A stretch of DNA of 64,000 bases from Zoroaster sp. YZ-2022 (GCA_029582265.1 CM055816.1:38200466-38264465); one strand, 5' to 3'. Shown: positions 47,483-56,584, counted from the stretch's first letter. A program made the numbers and translations. Notes: generated from the sequence alone by a model not told the origin.

Positions 47483-48103
47483 CTAGTCGCGTATTTCATA
47501 ACCGGTAGGTTGATCTGTTTTTAAAATCAATTTGCGATGTTTAACTTGTTTTAATTTTTCATGAATTTCCATTCTCAACTCTTTCGTAGGCACAACATCA
47601 TTTTCTCTAAGACAATTCTCGTACGAGTCTCTATCTTTACAATAAAATAAACACACCCATTTGAGTTGTTCTCTAAAATCTTTCAATACGCTATTATATT
47701 TTTGCGAAAGAATCCAACAGCTGTGTTGAACGTGTCTACCGCTAAAAGCCAATTGTGTAATCATACATTTATTGTTCTCGTCGTATTTTTTATAATGCAA
47801 CTGTTTATTAGCGCTGCAATCGTCTATAATAAACAACGTTTCCTCAGATTTGAAAGCATCGCTATAAATTTGTATAGCCCTATTCAGCGAGATGTCGTTT
47901 AAATCGTTAACGTGTACGTTATCGTCGTTTAGAACCCATTTTCTATTTTTGTACGTATCGTTGTCGAAGATGGTGGGGCATAGTATAACGATATTTTTAA
48001 AATATTTAAAATATTCTTTTTCTAATAAATTTAAAACAAATTCAGTTTTTCCGCATCCCGTTTGTCCGCAAATTAACGCGGCGTGTGGATATTTAGGTAA
48101 CAT
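47483..48103 (-). CDS. A32/FtsK-HerA-type genome packaging ATPase
   Basis: It is 206 residues from ATG 48103. The Walker A motif is GQTGCGKTEF near residue 12 and Walker B is ETLFIIDDC near residue 90. The SGRHVQHSCWILSQKYNSVL segment resembles the sensor region of A32-like packaging ATPases of Polintons, virophages and poxviruses (family knowledge). It would pump DNA into the capsid. The gene lies directly upstream of the noncoding repeat and downstream of the capsid gene, and is intact. Confidence 0.9.
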   Translation of the reverse strand: MLPKYPHAALICGQTGCGKTEFVLNLLEKEYFKYFKNIVILCPTIFDNDTYKNRKWVLNDDNVHVNDLNDISLNRAIQIYSDAFKSEETLFIIDDCSANKQLHYKKYDENNKCMITQLAFSGRHVQHSCWILSQKYNSVLKDFREQLKWVCLFYCKDRDSYENCLRENDVVPTKELRMEIHEKLKQVKHRKLILKTDQPTGYEIRD

Positions 48104-48164
48104 TTTCTTTTAATATTAGGCGTTTTTTTAAATATCACGCTATCGTTTAAATTGAGTGTGATGT

Positions 48165-49442
48165 TTAATAATCGACGGATTCAAAACGTGAGTTTCTTAT
48201 ATTTAGTTGCGCGTCCATGATAATAAAAGTGTACATGTTTAGTTCGCCCGCGGCTTCCGATTCTTTTTCAATTTGAATAGTAATTCCTTCGGACAAGTTT
48301 TGTACTCGTCTTCCGCTTCCGTGTATTTTATTATCGACGCTCGTTCTCAAATCTAAAAATAAACCGTATCGATTTAGTAAATAATTTGCCGGTTTAACGT
48401 TAGATAAATTTAACGCTTTAACGACTTGTATAGCGTGTTGTTGTTTCGAATCACCGAAATATTTTGAAATCTCTTCCCAATGTTGATACCTTCTCATTCT
48501 GTGCGCGTAGAGTTGATTGGGAACGCCTTCGATGGTGATTGAAACTTTATCGATTTTCGGATTATAAAATTTATTGCTTTCTTTCGTGTTGGGTTCTCTG
48601 AATAAAAACAATATTCCTTTCATACTTTTTGCTGGGGTATTTAAATTTATATTCCACGTCGTATCGCGTTTGTTTAACGTAGTCACGCTCTGTCTCAGTA
48701 CGCGATCGAACAATATGCTCAACCGAGAGGTATATTGATTTTTAATCATTCGAGCGAGTTCCGGCATGTGAACGACCTCAAATTCTAAAGAAATCCCGCT
48801 TATGATATATTTTGCATTATCGTCGGTGCTTTTAATTACGCTACTGAATTTATTAAACACGAGTTCGTAAGTCAATCGATCTCCGATGCCCGACTGGTAG
48901 TAGGGTTGATGATCGGTCAACAATTCAAAATCAAGCGGAATGTAATATCTATTTTTATACGTATCCGCGATGGCTTTATCTTTTCCTCCGTTACCACTTA
49001 AATCCTTATCGTTAGCGTCTATTCTCATTTTAGTCACGTTAGCATCTTCGATTCCTTGGTACACTAAATTTTCGCGTTGATCTTTGGTCAGCCATTCGTC
49101 TTTAAAACAATTGAACACATCCGCGTCGTCCAAAGAAAATATTTCATTTCCTTCCATTTTAATAATTATATGTTTTACGATGGCTCTACCTATATTTTGT
49201 ACCAACGTTCTATTTTCATCATCCGTCGAAACGAGTTCTATATTGAAAGCTAATCGCGATGTATTCGGAACGATGACGTCGTTCATTCCTAAATTTGGAA
49301 AACGAACCGTCAACAATTGATTTTCGGTAATGGTGCTCGGATTATTTGTGATGACGACTTTTTGACGCAAACCTTTCACACCTCTCGGTTCTCTTATTCT
49401 CCTGTATGGATCGAGCGTATCTCCGTACATATTATTAGTCAT
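48165..49442 (-). CDS. Probable major capsid protein (double jelly-roll)
   Basis: This 425-residue intact protein is rich in beta-type sequence. The middle reads NRYYIPLDFELLTDHQPYYQ followed by LTYELVFNKF, a layout like the junction of the two jelly-rolls in DJR capsid proteins (PL-F ... P...Q ... L-I-I-). Conserved elements also include NIGRAIVKHIIIKMEGNEIF and QYTSRLSILFDRVLRQ. Position next to the packaging ATPase, size and composition all fit the hexon-type protein of adintovirus-like Mavericks. The assignment is by pattern, not alignment. It is divergent from the gene at 49492, with 49 bp between the start codons. Confidence 0.65.
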   Translation of the reverse strand: MTNNMYGDTLDPYRRIREPRGVKGLRQKVVITNNPSTITENQLLTVRFPNLGMNDVIVPNTSRLAFNIELVSTDDENRTLVQNIGRAIVKHIIIKMEGNEIFSLDDADVFNCFKDEWLTKDQRENLVYQGIEDANVTKMRIDANDKDLSGNGGKDKAIADTYKNRYYIPLDFELLTDHQPYYQSGIGDRLTYELVFNKFSSVIKSTDDNAKYIISGISLEFEVVHMPELARMIKNQYTSRLSILFDRVLRQSVTTLNKRDTTWNINLNTPAKSMKGILFLFREPNTKESNKFYNPKIDKVSITIEGVPNQLYAHRMRRYQHWEEISKYFGDSKQQHAIQVVKALNLSNVKPANYLLNRYGLFLDLRTSVDNKIHGSGRRVQNLSEGITIQIEKESEAAGELNMYTFIIMDAQLNIRNSRFESVDY

Positions 49443-49491
49443 AGTTTACAGTAACAAATATAAAATATTTTTATAAAAAAGTAATTGTAAA
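49443..49491. promoter_or_regulatory. Divergent promoter region (capsid / 147-aa gene)
   Basis: These 49 bp between divergent ATGs are strongly AT-rich, with AATATAAAATATTTTTATAAAA. The plus-strand start is preceded by AGTAATTGTAAA, a context shared with the starts at 49943 and 51230. Confidence 0.6.
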
Positions 49492-49935
49492 ATGGTATCT
49501 ATAGCGATGATGGTTGGAGGTGCGGTAATTAACGCGTTAGCATTTACAGGAAGTAATGCTCTATTTAGTAATTTGCGTAGCAGCGACGCATCGCAAGAAC
49601 GTAAAAGACACGATTTAGCGTTGGAACATCTTTCGAAAGCTAGAGATGAATTTAGTAAAAAGCGATTAAAATATCTAGATTATTTAAACGAAAAAATACA
49701 AAAAGAATCAAACGCCGAAAGAACGTTTAATAACATTGACGATGCAATGAATGAATATTCACGAGTTACGGGCGAACTAATTAATTTACCGAAAGATTTA
49801 TACGTCGAACCTCAACTAGAAGATTTTTACGCTCCTAGCGAAGATCAAAAAACGCGTGAAATTTTATTCATCGTACTAGCGATGAGCGCCGTAGGTTACG
49901 TAAGTTATAAATTGTTGAAAAAATATAGAAAGTAA
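49492..49935 (+). CDS. Coiled-coil protein with N- and C-terminal hydrophobic segments
   Basis: The 147 residues start with a hydrophobic helix (MVSIAMMVGGAVINALAF), then a charged coiled-coil region (about residues 30-85, with LEHLSKARDEFSKKRLKYL), a short YVEPQLEDFY linker and a C-terminal membrane segment (ILFIVLAMSAVGYVSYKLL). I recall similar proteins in animal Mavericks but no function. It could be a virion membrane-anchored protein. It is intact, and is the first gene of a plus-strand block of three. Confidence 0.75.
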   Translation: MVSIAMMVGGAVINALAFTGSNALFSNLRSSDASQERKRHDLALEHLSKARDEFSKKRLKYLDYLNEKIQKESNAERTFNNIDDAMNEYSRVTGELINLPKDLYVEPQLEDFYAPSEDQKTREILFIVLAMSAVGYVSYKLLKKYRK

Positions 49936-49942
49936 TTATAAA

Positions 49943-51206
49943 ATGGCTGAAGGAGGACGAGATCTTATGGAAGACTTGCAAGTGAAGGATCGTGAAGGAT
50001 CGTGATGAAGGTGATGAACAACTAGACGATGAAGTGAGTGGTTACAACTTGGGAGATTTTACAACTGCACAAGAAACGTCTTTTAGTACACCGGTTTTAT
50101 CTCAAACAGACCGTCAGCTTAAAGCAACGGTCGATGATTTTTATGAAAGTATAGGCCAAAAAAGTGCTTTAAAAAACTATAACGATTTTAAAGAAAAATT
50201 AGATGAAAAAAATAGAAGTATACTTTATTTTATAAAAGGTGGTAAAGAAATACGTTTAACGAACATAGGAAAAGGAAAAGGAAAAAAGGGTGCCTTTTTA
50301 AAGGTAAGCAGTATAAAAGGTTTAACTTTAGATGATTTGTTACCATTTAATGAAATTGGAGAAGCTTTAATAGGTGTAATAACCGAAGCGGAAAAACCGA
50401 TTGAAGAGAAAACAAGCAGTGGTAGAAAATTACCAACTCCACCGTTACTATTTGTAGAAAAATCAAAAAAACTAGAAGAAGTTATCAAAGTGGCGGTTGC
50501 GGTCGCAGAAACTCAAACAGATTTTGAGTTTCCGAGCCGTGAAATCTTGGGACTCGATAGAGCATTACAAACGACTCGAGGTAATCTTGAATTAAATTTA
50601 GCTAAATTAAGCCAACTCGATGAAGAAACATCTAATCTTGAAAAAGAATACGTAAGCGCTCGAGATCGAGACGATGAAGATGTAGATGAAACAGAAAAAC
50701 TACGTAAACAACTGCTTGAAAAAAAAGATGAAAGACTAGCGAGATTAGAAGTCGTGAGCGTGAATGAAAACGCTCTTCGTAGACAAATCAATAGAATTAG
50801 AGAAACGTTTCAAAAAATGTTAACGAGAGACGATACGTTGGGTGATAAAATTTAAACTTTATTTAGAGAACAAGGCGTAACGATCGTTAGTGTATTAATA
50901 GCCATCGGTATGGTTATTACCGCTATCGTCGAAGCCGCCGTTAATGCCGCGAGTTCAGTTTTACCAACACCACCATCTAGCAACAGAGTAAGCGAGTGGA
51001 TACAAAAAACGTTAAAAAACTTTGCGAATATGTTAGCTAAATTGGGAGCGAAAGCTTTAGCCGCTTTACCCGCTATTATCGGATCGATTATAAGTTGGTT
51101 ATTTAAAACGGCTTCTAGCGTAGTCGCGTACGCGGCTCAACATTTATGGTTAACCTTAGTGGCGGTTGGTGTTTTAATTTTAACTTATGTGAGACGAAAA
51201 CTCTAA
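49943..51206 (+). pseudogene. Coiled-coil + membrane protein, module copy 1, broken
   Basis: The natural start is ATG 49943 (MAEGGRDLMEDLQ). A perfect 10-bp tandem duplication (GTGAAGGATC at 49982-50001) shifts the frame after 14 codons. The following frame (49992-50853) encodes an acidic N-part, a globular segment, a coiled coil (about 50590-50840) and ends at TAA 50853-50855. In the same frame the protein continues to 51206 with a Pro linker, SEWIQKTLKNFANMLAKLG and a membrane helix. The full product would be about 420 residues. Its C-terminal 70 residues are almost identical to copy 2. Function is unknown; membrane anchoring is inferred. Confidence 0.75.
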
Positions 51207-51229
51207 AAAATATAAAAAGTAATTATAAA

Positions 51230-52524
51230 ATGGCGGAAGGAGGTGGCATTCCGATGGAAGATTTAAAAGATGATGAAATGTTTACCGATGACGAAGATGA
51301 TACGTTTACCGATGTCGAAGATGATGTAGGAGAGCGAGTTGATAATTGGTCAGCCCAGTCGCGTTGACAGCACGGACCATTATATAAATGAAAAAGATGC
51401 CGTTGATGCATTTTACAAACAATGGAATAAACCAAACGTTGTAAAAGACTATAGTAAATTTAGATATGTATACTCAGTACTTTGGTTTGTTAAGGAAGAT
51501 GGTGAACAAATACGGTTAAGTAACCAAAAGGAAGCAGGACATTTTTTAGCAGAATCTACTTTAAAAAAACATGGCAAAGATCTTTTTTACGAACTTTTTG
51601 GCCTACCAAAACCATTAAAACCGCGTGAACAAAAAGCAATAGACGATAATTTTGATACGGTGGAAGAAGCGCAAAGGCAACCTATACCGTTAGAGCCTAC
51701 CGAGTTGATTAGCGAAACGGTAGAAGCTAACGAAAATACAATAAGCGTTCTTTCAGAAAACCCGGATCTTGAACATAGTCACGATCTAAGAACCTTGCAT
51801 AGCGTTAGTAAAAATTTAGAAACGGAACGAGGCAAGTTCTTAAAATTATTGTTTAAATATGGAGTAAATAAAAATAAAAAAAGCTAACATCAGCCAAAGA
51901 ATCAACGGAAATAAGATAGAAGATGAAAATGCGATGGATTCACTACGTAAAGAAATAGCAAACCTAAAAGATGAAATAGCGATGGTTAAAGAATCTATAG
52001 AAGATTTTAAAAGAAAATTATCTAACCTTTTCTTTAAAAATGAAGAATCGTTAGTCGCGATAAATGGAAGAGAGCGCACATTAAGTGAAAAAATTAAAGG
52101 CTTATTTAAAAAACGTGGTATAAAGATCGTTACTATATTAACGGCGATTGGTATGGCTATTTTCGCTATCGTCGATACGATCGTTAATACCGCGAGTTCA
52201 GATTTACCAAAGCCAAAACCATCCAAACCACCAACACCACCCACACCACCCACACCACCCACACCACCCACACCACCCACACCACCCACACCACCCACAC
52301 CTAGCGGAGGTATAAGCGAGTGGATACAAAAAATGTTAAAAAACTTTGCGAATGTATTAGCTAAACTGGGAGCGAAAGCTTTAGCCGCTATTATCGGATC
52401 GATTATAAGTTGGTTATTTAAAACAGCTTCTAGCGTAGTCGCGTACGCGGCTCAACATTTATGGTTAACCTTAGTGGCGGTTGGTGTTTTAATTTTAACA
52501 TACATGCGCAAAACTCTAAAATAA
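51230..52524 (+). pseudogene. Coiled-coil + membrane protein, module copy 2, broken
   Basis: It starts at ATG 51230 (MAEGGGIPMEDLKDDE) in the same AAAGTAATTATAAA context as copy 1. An acidic N-part runs to a frame change near 51340-51367. The second piece (to 51887) shares the DAFYKQW ... WFVKEDGEQIRLSN segment with copy 1. A shift in the A-run at about 51873-51882 leads to the third piece, a coiled coil, a first hydrophobic helix (ILTAIGMAIFAIVDTIV), a PTP-rich linker from a 9-bp minisatellite (52224-52301), SEWIQKMLKNFANVL and a C-terminal membrane helix. Divergence from copy 1 is high in the N-part and very low in the C-part. Confidence 0.75.
52224..52301 (+). repeat. CCACCCACA minisatellite inside coding sequence
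   Basis: About eight copies of a 9-bp unit encode a Pro-Thr-Pro linker between two membrane-type segments. The homologous place in copy 1 has only one short Pro stretch, so the array expanded after the duplication. Confidence 0.85.
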
Positions 52525-52932
52525 CAATTCGTAAATCATAATACCTAGTCCAGTTAAAATAGCAAAACCGAGTATTAAAGAATTGTTTTCTTCACTATGA
52601 GAACCGTCTGATTCTAAAAAGTCTTCTTTTATTTCGTTAGCGCTGTCTGGTGTAGAGTCTTCTTATATTTCGTTAGAGATGTTTGGTTCGTTAGAGATAT
52701 TTAGTTCTCGTGGTGGTTCGTTGACATCAAGTGTGGAAGAACTAACGCTATCTTCTTCTACGTGTTTTGTGATTAGTGGTGGTGAATAATCTAAAATAGG
52801 GGGAGCAGGAGGGGCGGGTTCTGAATTTAAATCTAAATTTGAACCTAAAGATAAATCACGCGTCGCGATTAATAAATTATTATTGTATCCCGCGTACGAC
52901 CCTATTCGTAAATTCATATCGCTAGGCATCAT
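52516..52932 (-). pseudogene. Acidic Ser/Pro-rich single-pass membrane protein, one nonsense codon
   Basis: From ATG 52932 it reads MMPSDMNLRIGSYAGYNNNL, a Pro-rich patch (PAPPAPPILDYSPPLI), an acidic Ser-rich spacer with repeated NISNE/SANEI units, and a C-terminal membrane helix (LILGFAILTGLGIMIYELLF) ending at TAG 52516. TAA at 52663-52665 splits it in frame; the neighbouring repeat has AAA at the equivalent place. The 3' end overlaps the convergent plus-strand gene by 9 bp. No family is recognised. Confidence 0.65.
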
Positions 52933-52962
52933 GTATAAATTTTCTCCTATAGCAAAATTTAA

Positions 52963-53979
52963 TTATGAACGAGCGTATTGCAAAACATCTTGATAACGTT
53001 GAATAGAAGATTGTAAATCAACCGGAGAATCAATTTCCGCTTCAGTTATATTTATAAATTCACGCTGCGCGTCTAAACCGGTACCACCCGCTAAAAAAGA
53101 AGTTTTCGCTTGCGATTGAGCTCCTAAAATCGCGTAAACGTACGTTCTTATTGAATCGTTAATTCGTTCCGTACCAACACTCGTAAAACCTTGCGCTAAT
53201 TTTAAAGACAATATAAATTTTGTATACGCTAAAAGTACGCTATCGGATTGTAAAATGTAACCTACTCTAATCGTATGTTCTTTACGATTATGCACACCGT
53301 CGTCAAAAGCCATTCTTTTTTCACTCGCTTCAAAGTTTGAACCGAGATTGTTGAGAGGAATGGGGCTAGTGTTGGGATTTAAAATAGAATGGTCGTAGTT
53401 GTGTCCGGGTACTGGATCGTATCTTTTGCCAATATTTCTCCAAAAATAAGCGGTACCTAATCCATCGCTGTGCATATCGACGCGTTGTTTCCAATTGGTA
53501 GAGGTTGATGTATGAAAGTCTTTACATAGTTTTTTATACGCGCTACTATCTATATTGTTATCGAACGAGCTAAAATAATTGTGAAAAGACGCAGGACAAC
53601 TCATTTCTTTGAGCAATCGTCTTATTTGATAATAAACGTGAAATCTAAAAAAAATTCGAATCATCATATTTGAATTGTTTAAATGTTGATAACCTACGCC
53701 GCAACCCGTTGAAGCGCAATACGTCGTAAAATTTATTTGATTTTGATAAAAAATTAACGGTTGATGATGCCAATCATCGACTACTTTTTGACTAGCCACT
53801 TTAGGTAATTTGTAGTTGTTAAAAACATTATCAAATTGTACGTTAAAAAACTCATTCTTGTTAACGTAAATATTTATACTCGTTAAATCGTTAGCGTTAA
53901 AATTTTCAGGAACATAAAAATTTCCGGATGTTGGATATCGTTTCGATAGATTACTCTCGAATGCTAATGGAAACGTCAT
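52963..53979 (-). CDS. Conserved-looking unknown protein, 338 residues
   Basis: It is intact and one of the longest unbroken genes of the element. It has a tract with DDWHHQPLIFYQNQINFTTY and CASTGCGVGYQHLN, then IRIFFRFHVYYQIRRLL, and a long C-terminal part with few charges. No signal peptide or clear membrane segment was seen. Size and beta/aromatic content would suit a virion structural protein, such as a penton or minor capsid protein, but I cannot show this. It shares a palindromic promoter with the capsid-like gene at 54021. Confidence 0.75.
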   Translation of the reverse strand: MTFPLAFESNLSKRYPTSGNFYVPENFNANDLTSINIYVNKNEFFNVQFDNVFNNYKLPKVASQKVVDDWHHQPLIFYQNQINFTTYCASTGCGVGYQHLNNSNMMIRIFFRFHVYYQIRRLLKEMSCPASFHNYFSSFDNNIDSSAYKKLCKDFHTSTSTNWKQRVDMHSDGLGTAYFWRNIGKRYDPVPGHNYDHSILNPNTSPIPLNNLGSNFEASEKRMAFDDGVHNRKEHTIRVGYILQSDSVLLAYTKFILSLKLAQGFTSVGTERINDSIRTYVYAILGAQSQAKTSFLAGGTGLDAQREFINITEAEIDSPVDLQSSIQRYQDVLQYARS

Positions 53980-54023
53980 TTTATTATTATTTAGAATTAT
54001 TATAAATTCTAAATAATAAAATG
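53977..54023. promoter_or_regulatory. Palindromic bidirectional promoter
   Basis: Between two divergent ATGs the sequence is an inverted repeat: TTATTATTTAGAATT and its exact complement flank a short ATTATA centre, and the symmetry extends to CAT...ATG at both edges. Each gene therefore starts in the same AATAATAAAATG context. Confidence 0.75.
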
Positions 54024-54691
54024 TTTCATACCATCGAAATTGAAATTGAAATGGTGGAGAAATTCAATTAGGTAACGTTATCGATAATCGTAAAGGTACT
54101 TTCACGATATCATTACTTAGCGCAAACATTTGGGTAGGATATTATAACGTACGTAAAAAAGAACGAATAACCTATCGCACAACGAGATTAGATAATGTTG
54201 TAAAATTTATCGAGCCGGGGCTTTACAACATTTATGAAATTATATCTTTAATTTCAAAAAACGAGTCTTGGATAACGTTTACGATCGATAAATCGACGAG
54301 TGTTTACACGCTAAAGTTAAACGATGGTGATAAATCAATTAAATTTAGTAGCGGGTTAGCTAATTTACTCGGACTACACAATGAATTTCTAACCGTAGGA
54401 GAATATAGTAAAAAAATTGATGTACTACCTTTTAAAATTTTATATATTCATTGCGATCAAATTTCTACGACCGATAATTATTACAATGGCAAACCTTCTA
54501 CCATTTTAAACACTTTTCCCTTGCAAGGACAATCGTTTGGAAATAGTATGTATAAAGAATATACAAATCCATCATTTAAAAAATTAAAAGTCGGTACTTT
54601 TAACGCGTTGAGCTTTCAAATTAAAGATTCAAAAGGTAGAGATATAAATAATCACGGTTTTCCCATTATTTTAAATCTTGAAATTGTATAA
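54021..54691 (+). pseudogene. Jelly-roll-like minor capsid candidate, one frameshift
   Basis: From ATG 54021 the first dozen codons are in one frame; a shift near 54052 moves coding to the next frame, which is open to TAA 54689. The product of about 220 residues has FIEPGLYNIYEIISLI, LANLLGLHNEFLTVGEY, KILYIHCDQI and a C-terminal SFQIKDSKGRDINNHGFP. This series resembles a protein family I recall from animal Mavericks (GxYxIxxI ... LLGF ... VHCD ... DxxGxxI), a likely penton or minor capsid protein. Only 2 bp separate its stop from the next ATG. Confidence 0.6.
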
Positions 54692-54693
54692 AT

Positions 54694-55143
54694 ATGGCGA
54701 GTATTTACGGACCTGGTCACGCAGAGAGCGAACGAGTTTTTTATAACGATGTTTCATCTAGTAGTGTGAGTGAAGCGTCATCTAGCGAAATTTATCGACA
54801 TCATGGATATTTAAATAGAGATGAAATTTTACAAAGAACTATTCTCATCGAAAAATATAACGTAATACTCGGATGGCACGCTACGTTTAAACAACCTTTT
54901 TTCATGTTTAACGTTTCGCCTACGTACTGCAGTATTTTTACGCAATTTATAAAAACTAATAGTTTTGCTACGCACTCAGTAACGCGTGATTATGCACCCA
55001 ACATTTATTACATTCCTTCGCCGGAACGAAATGATAAATTTCATTTTATCGATAATGAAACGCAGCATCTCAAGTACGAAATGTGTTTCAAAATGCGAAA
55101 TATACGAAAAGTTTTTGTACAAGCAACCTTTTTGGCTCATTAA
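54694..55143 (+). CDS. Unknown protein, first of tandem paralogue pair
   Basis: The 149 intact residues start MASIYGPGHAESERVFYNDV, have a Ser-rich spacer and then a compact C-terminal part rich in Phe, Tyr and Ile (LGWHATFKQPFFMFNVS, YEMCFKMRNIRKVFVQATF). There is no membrane segment. The next gene begins with almost the same sequence and has a comparable C-terminal end (YKVCLKIKHS). It could be a small beta-sandwich virion protein. Function is unknown. Confidence 0.65.
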   Translation: MASIYGPGHAESERVFYNDVSSSSVSEASSSEIYRHHGYLNRDEILQRTILIEKYNVILGWHATFKQPFFMFNVSPTYCSIFTQFIKTNSFATHSVTRDYAPNIYYIPSPERNDKFHFIDNETQHLKYEMCFKMRNIRKVFVQATFLAH

Positions 55144-55215
55144 ATTCAAAAATCTGTTTTAATATAGAAATTAAAAGTTTACCGTTAAATTAAAATTTAT
55201 TTTTATACTATAAAT

Positions 55216-55702
55216 ATGGCGAGTATTTACGGACCTGGTCACGCAGAGCGAACGAGTTTTTTATAGTAGCGATGTAAATAAAAACAACGCTTACACTATT
55301 GAAAAAAGTGGTCATATCAAAAATATTGAAGAAACAGAAATGTTATATAATTATAAAGACAGAATTAAGTTTTATTTAACCAACAATGAATACTTTAAGT
55401 TTACTTCCTTCGTTATGGTAGAAGATTTAACAATTTATTCTAGAAAAACTAATAATAACGGTTCATATCCAACCATTGGAAAAAGTGCATTTGTTGAGAC
55501 AGACCCCCCATCTGACCACCGTATATTTGCTTTAAACAATTTTAGTTTTGATAATGACCCCCAGCTTTTAGAATATAAAGTTTGTTTAAAAATAAAACAT
55601 AGTCTCATCAATATAAAACTTTTTGCTCAATTTGTTTTTATCGGCTCTACAGATACCGGAATCTGTTACGATATGAAAATTACTACTTGGCCGTTAAATT
55701 AA
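55216..55702 (+). pseudogene. Second paralogue of the pair, 2-bp frameshift near start
   Basis: ATG 55216 begins with the same ten codons as the gene at 54694, then two bases are missing (near 55247) and the frame ends at 55263-55265. Coding continues in another frame to 55702; its first ATG is 55340, giving 120 residues. The C-terminal part resembles the first paralogue only weakly. A downstream start may rescue a shorter protein. Confidence 0.65.
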
Positions 55703-55732
55703 AAAATAATAATCTTGATATTAATAAAAACA

Positions 55733-56462
55733 ATGAGTGAATCAACAAATGTACTTTATCCGAATTTAACTGTTTTAACGAATAACTCTGACGCGGAACG
55801 TGCTAAATCATTTCGATTACAAAAAATCGATGATATTCAAAAAGAATTACGAATTGAAATAAACGAGCGCGAAGCCGTATATAAAAAATATAATAAAATC
55901 ATCAACGCTTGTAACGTTGTAGAAACTCTCGCTGAATTGGGCTGTATGGGAGCAGGAGCCATCGGAATAGCCAGTATCGCCACAGTCATATCGTCGCCCG
56001 TGGGATACGCTTTAGAAGGTTTAGCTTTGGGGTTGGGTGGCGCAGCTTTCGCTCTCAGATTTGCGAAAAATAAATTATATAAAAAGCTAAAAAACACGAT
56101 GAAATACGAATTTTAGCATTGAGTAAACTCAACACGATTGAAAACCACGTTAGTAAAGCCATCGAAGACGGTTACATCAATCAAGAAGAATTTGTACTCG
56201 TATGCGAAGAGCGAGAAAAATATTATAAAATGAAAGAAAAAATCCGTAATGTACTCGTTAAACCGACGAGTTTGCCGACAACTATACCAGAGGTTAAAAC
56301 TGCCGATGTAAATGTAGAAAGAAAAAAATTCTTATAGAAAAACTTGAGTTTAAAGTAGCTTTGGCGATAAATAAAAATTATTATAATCAAAAACACGCTT
56401 CGCGAGTAGCGGAGCGTGTAAAAACGTTCGATAGACCACCGCCGTATAATTATAATTTATAA
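55733..56462 (+). pseudogene. Coiled-coil/hydrophobic protein, two frameshifts
   Basis: It starts at ATG 55733 (MSESTNVLYPNLTVL). A coiled coil (about residues 22-55) leads to a Gly/Ala-rich hydrophobic stretch (GCMGAGAIGIASIATVI, then ALGLGGAAFAL) that could span a membrane. The first frame stops at 56116. Coding continues in a second frame from 56119 (SKLNTIENHVSKAIEDGYIN) to 56337 and, after an A-run near 56325, in a third to TAA 56460. The layout matches a family I recall in animal Mavericks, so the three pieces are probably one gene of about 240 residues. Function is unknown. Confidence 0.6.
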
Positions 56463-56569
56463 TCCATAAAGAAATTTCTTTCCAACAATTCTTTCATCAC
56501 TTCAATTTTAATATTTTCATTTATTACAATCTCTTTAAGCTCTGCTTTCGATAAATATTTCGTTGTCAT
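56452..56569 (-). CDS. Possible 38-residue protein beside right TIR
   Basis: A short minus-strand frame starts MTTKYLSKAELKEIVINENI and is rich in Lys and Glu. It begins 16 bp inside the right inverted repeat, the mirror position of PolB at the left. It may be real or chance. Confidence 0.3.
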
Positions 56570-56584
56570 CTTTATTATTAAACA

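Noticed and set aside
51846..52298. Minus-strand frame with Gly-Gly-Val repeats
   Set aside because: It is the antisense reading of the PTP minisatellite and coiled-coil gene.
52224..52301. CRISPR-like short repeats
   Set aside because: This is a perfect-unit coding minisatellite without spacers, in a eukaryotic genome.
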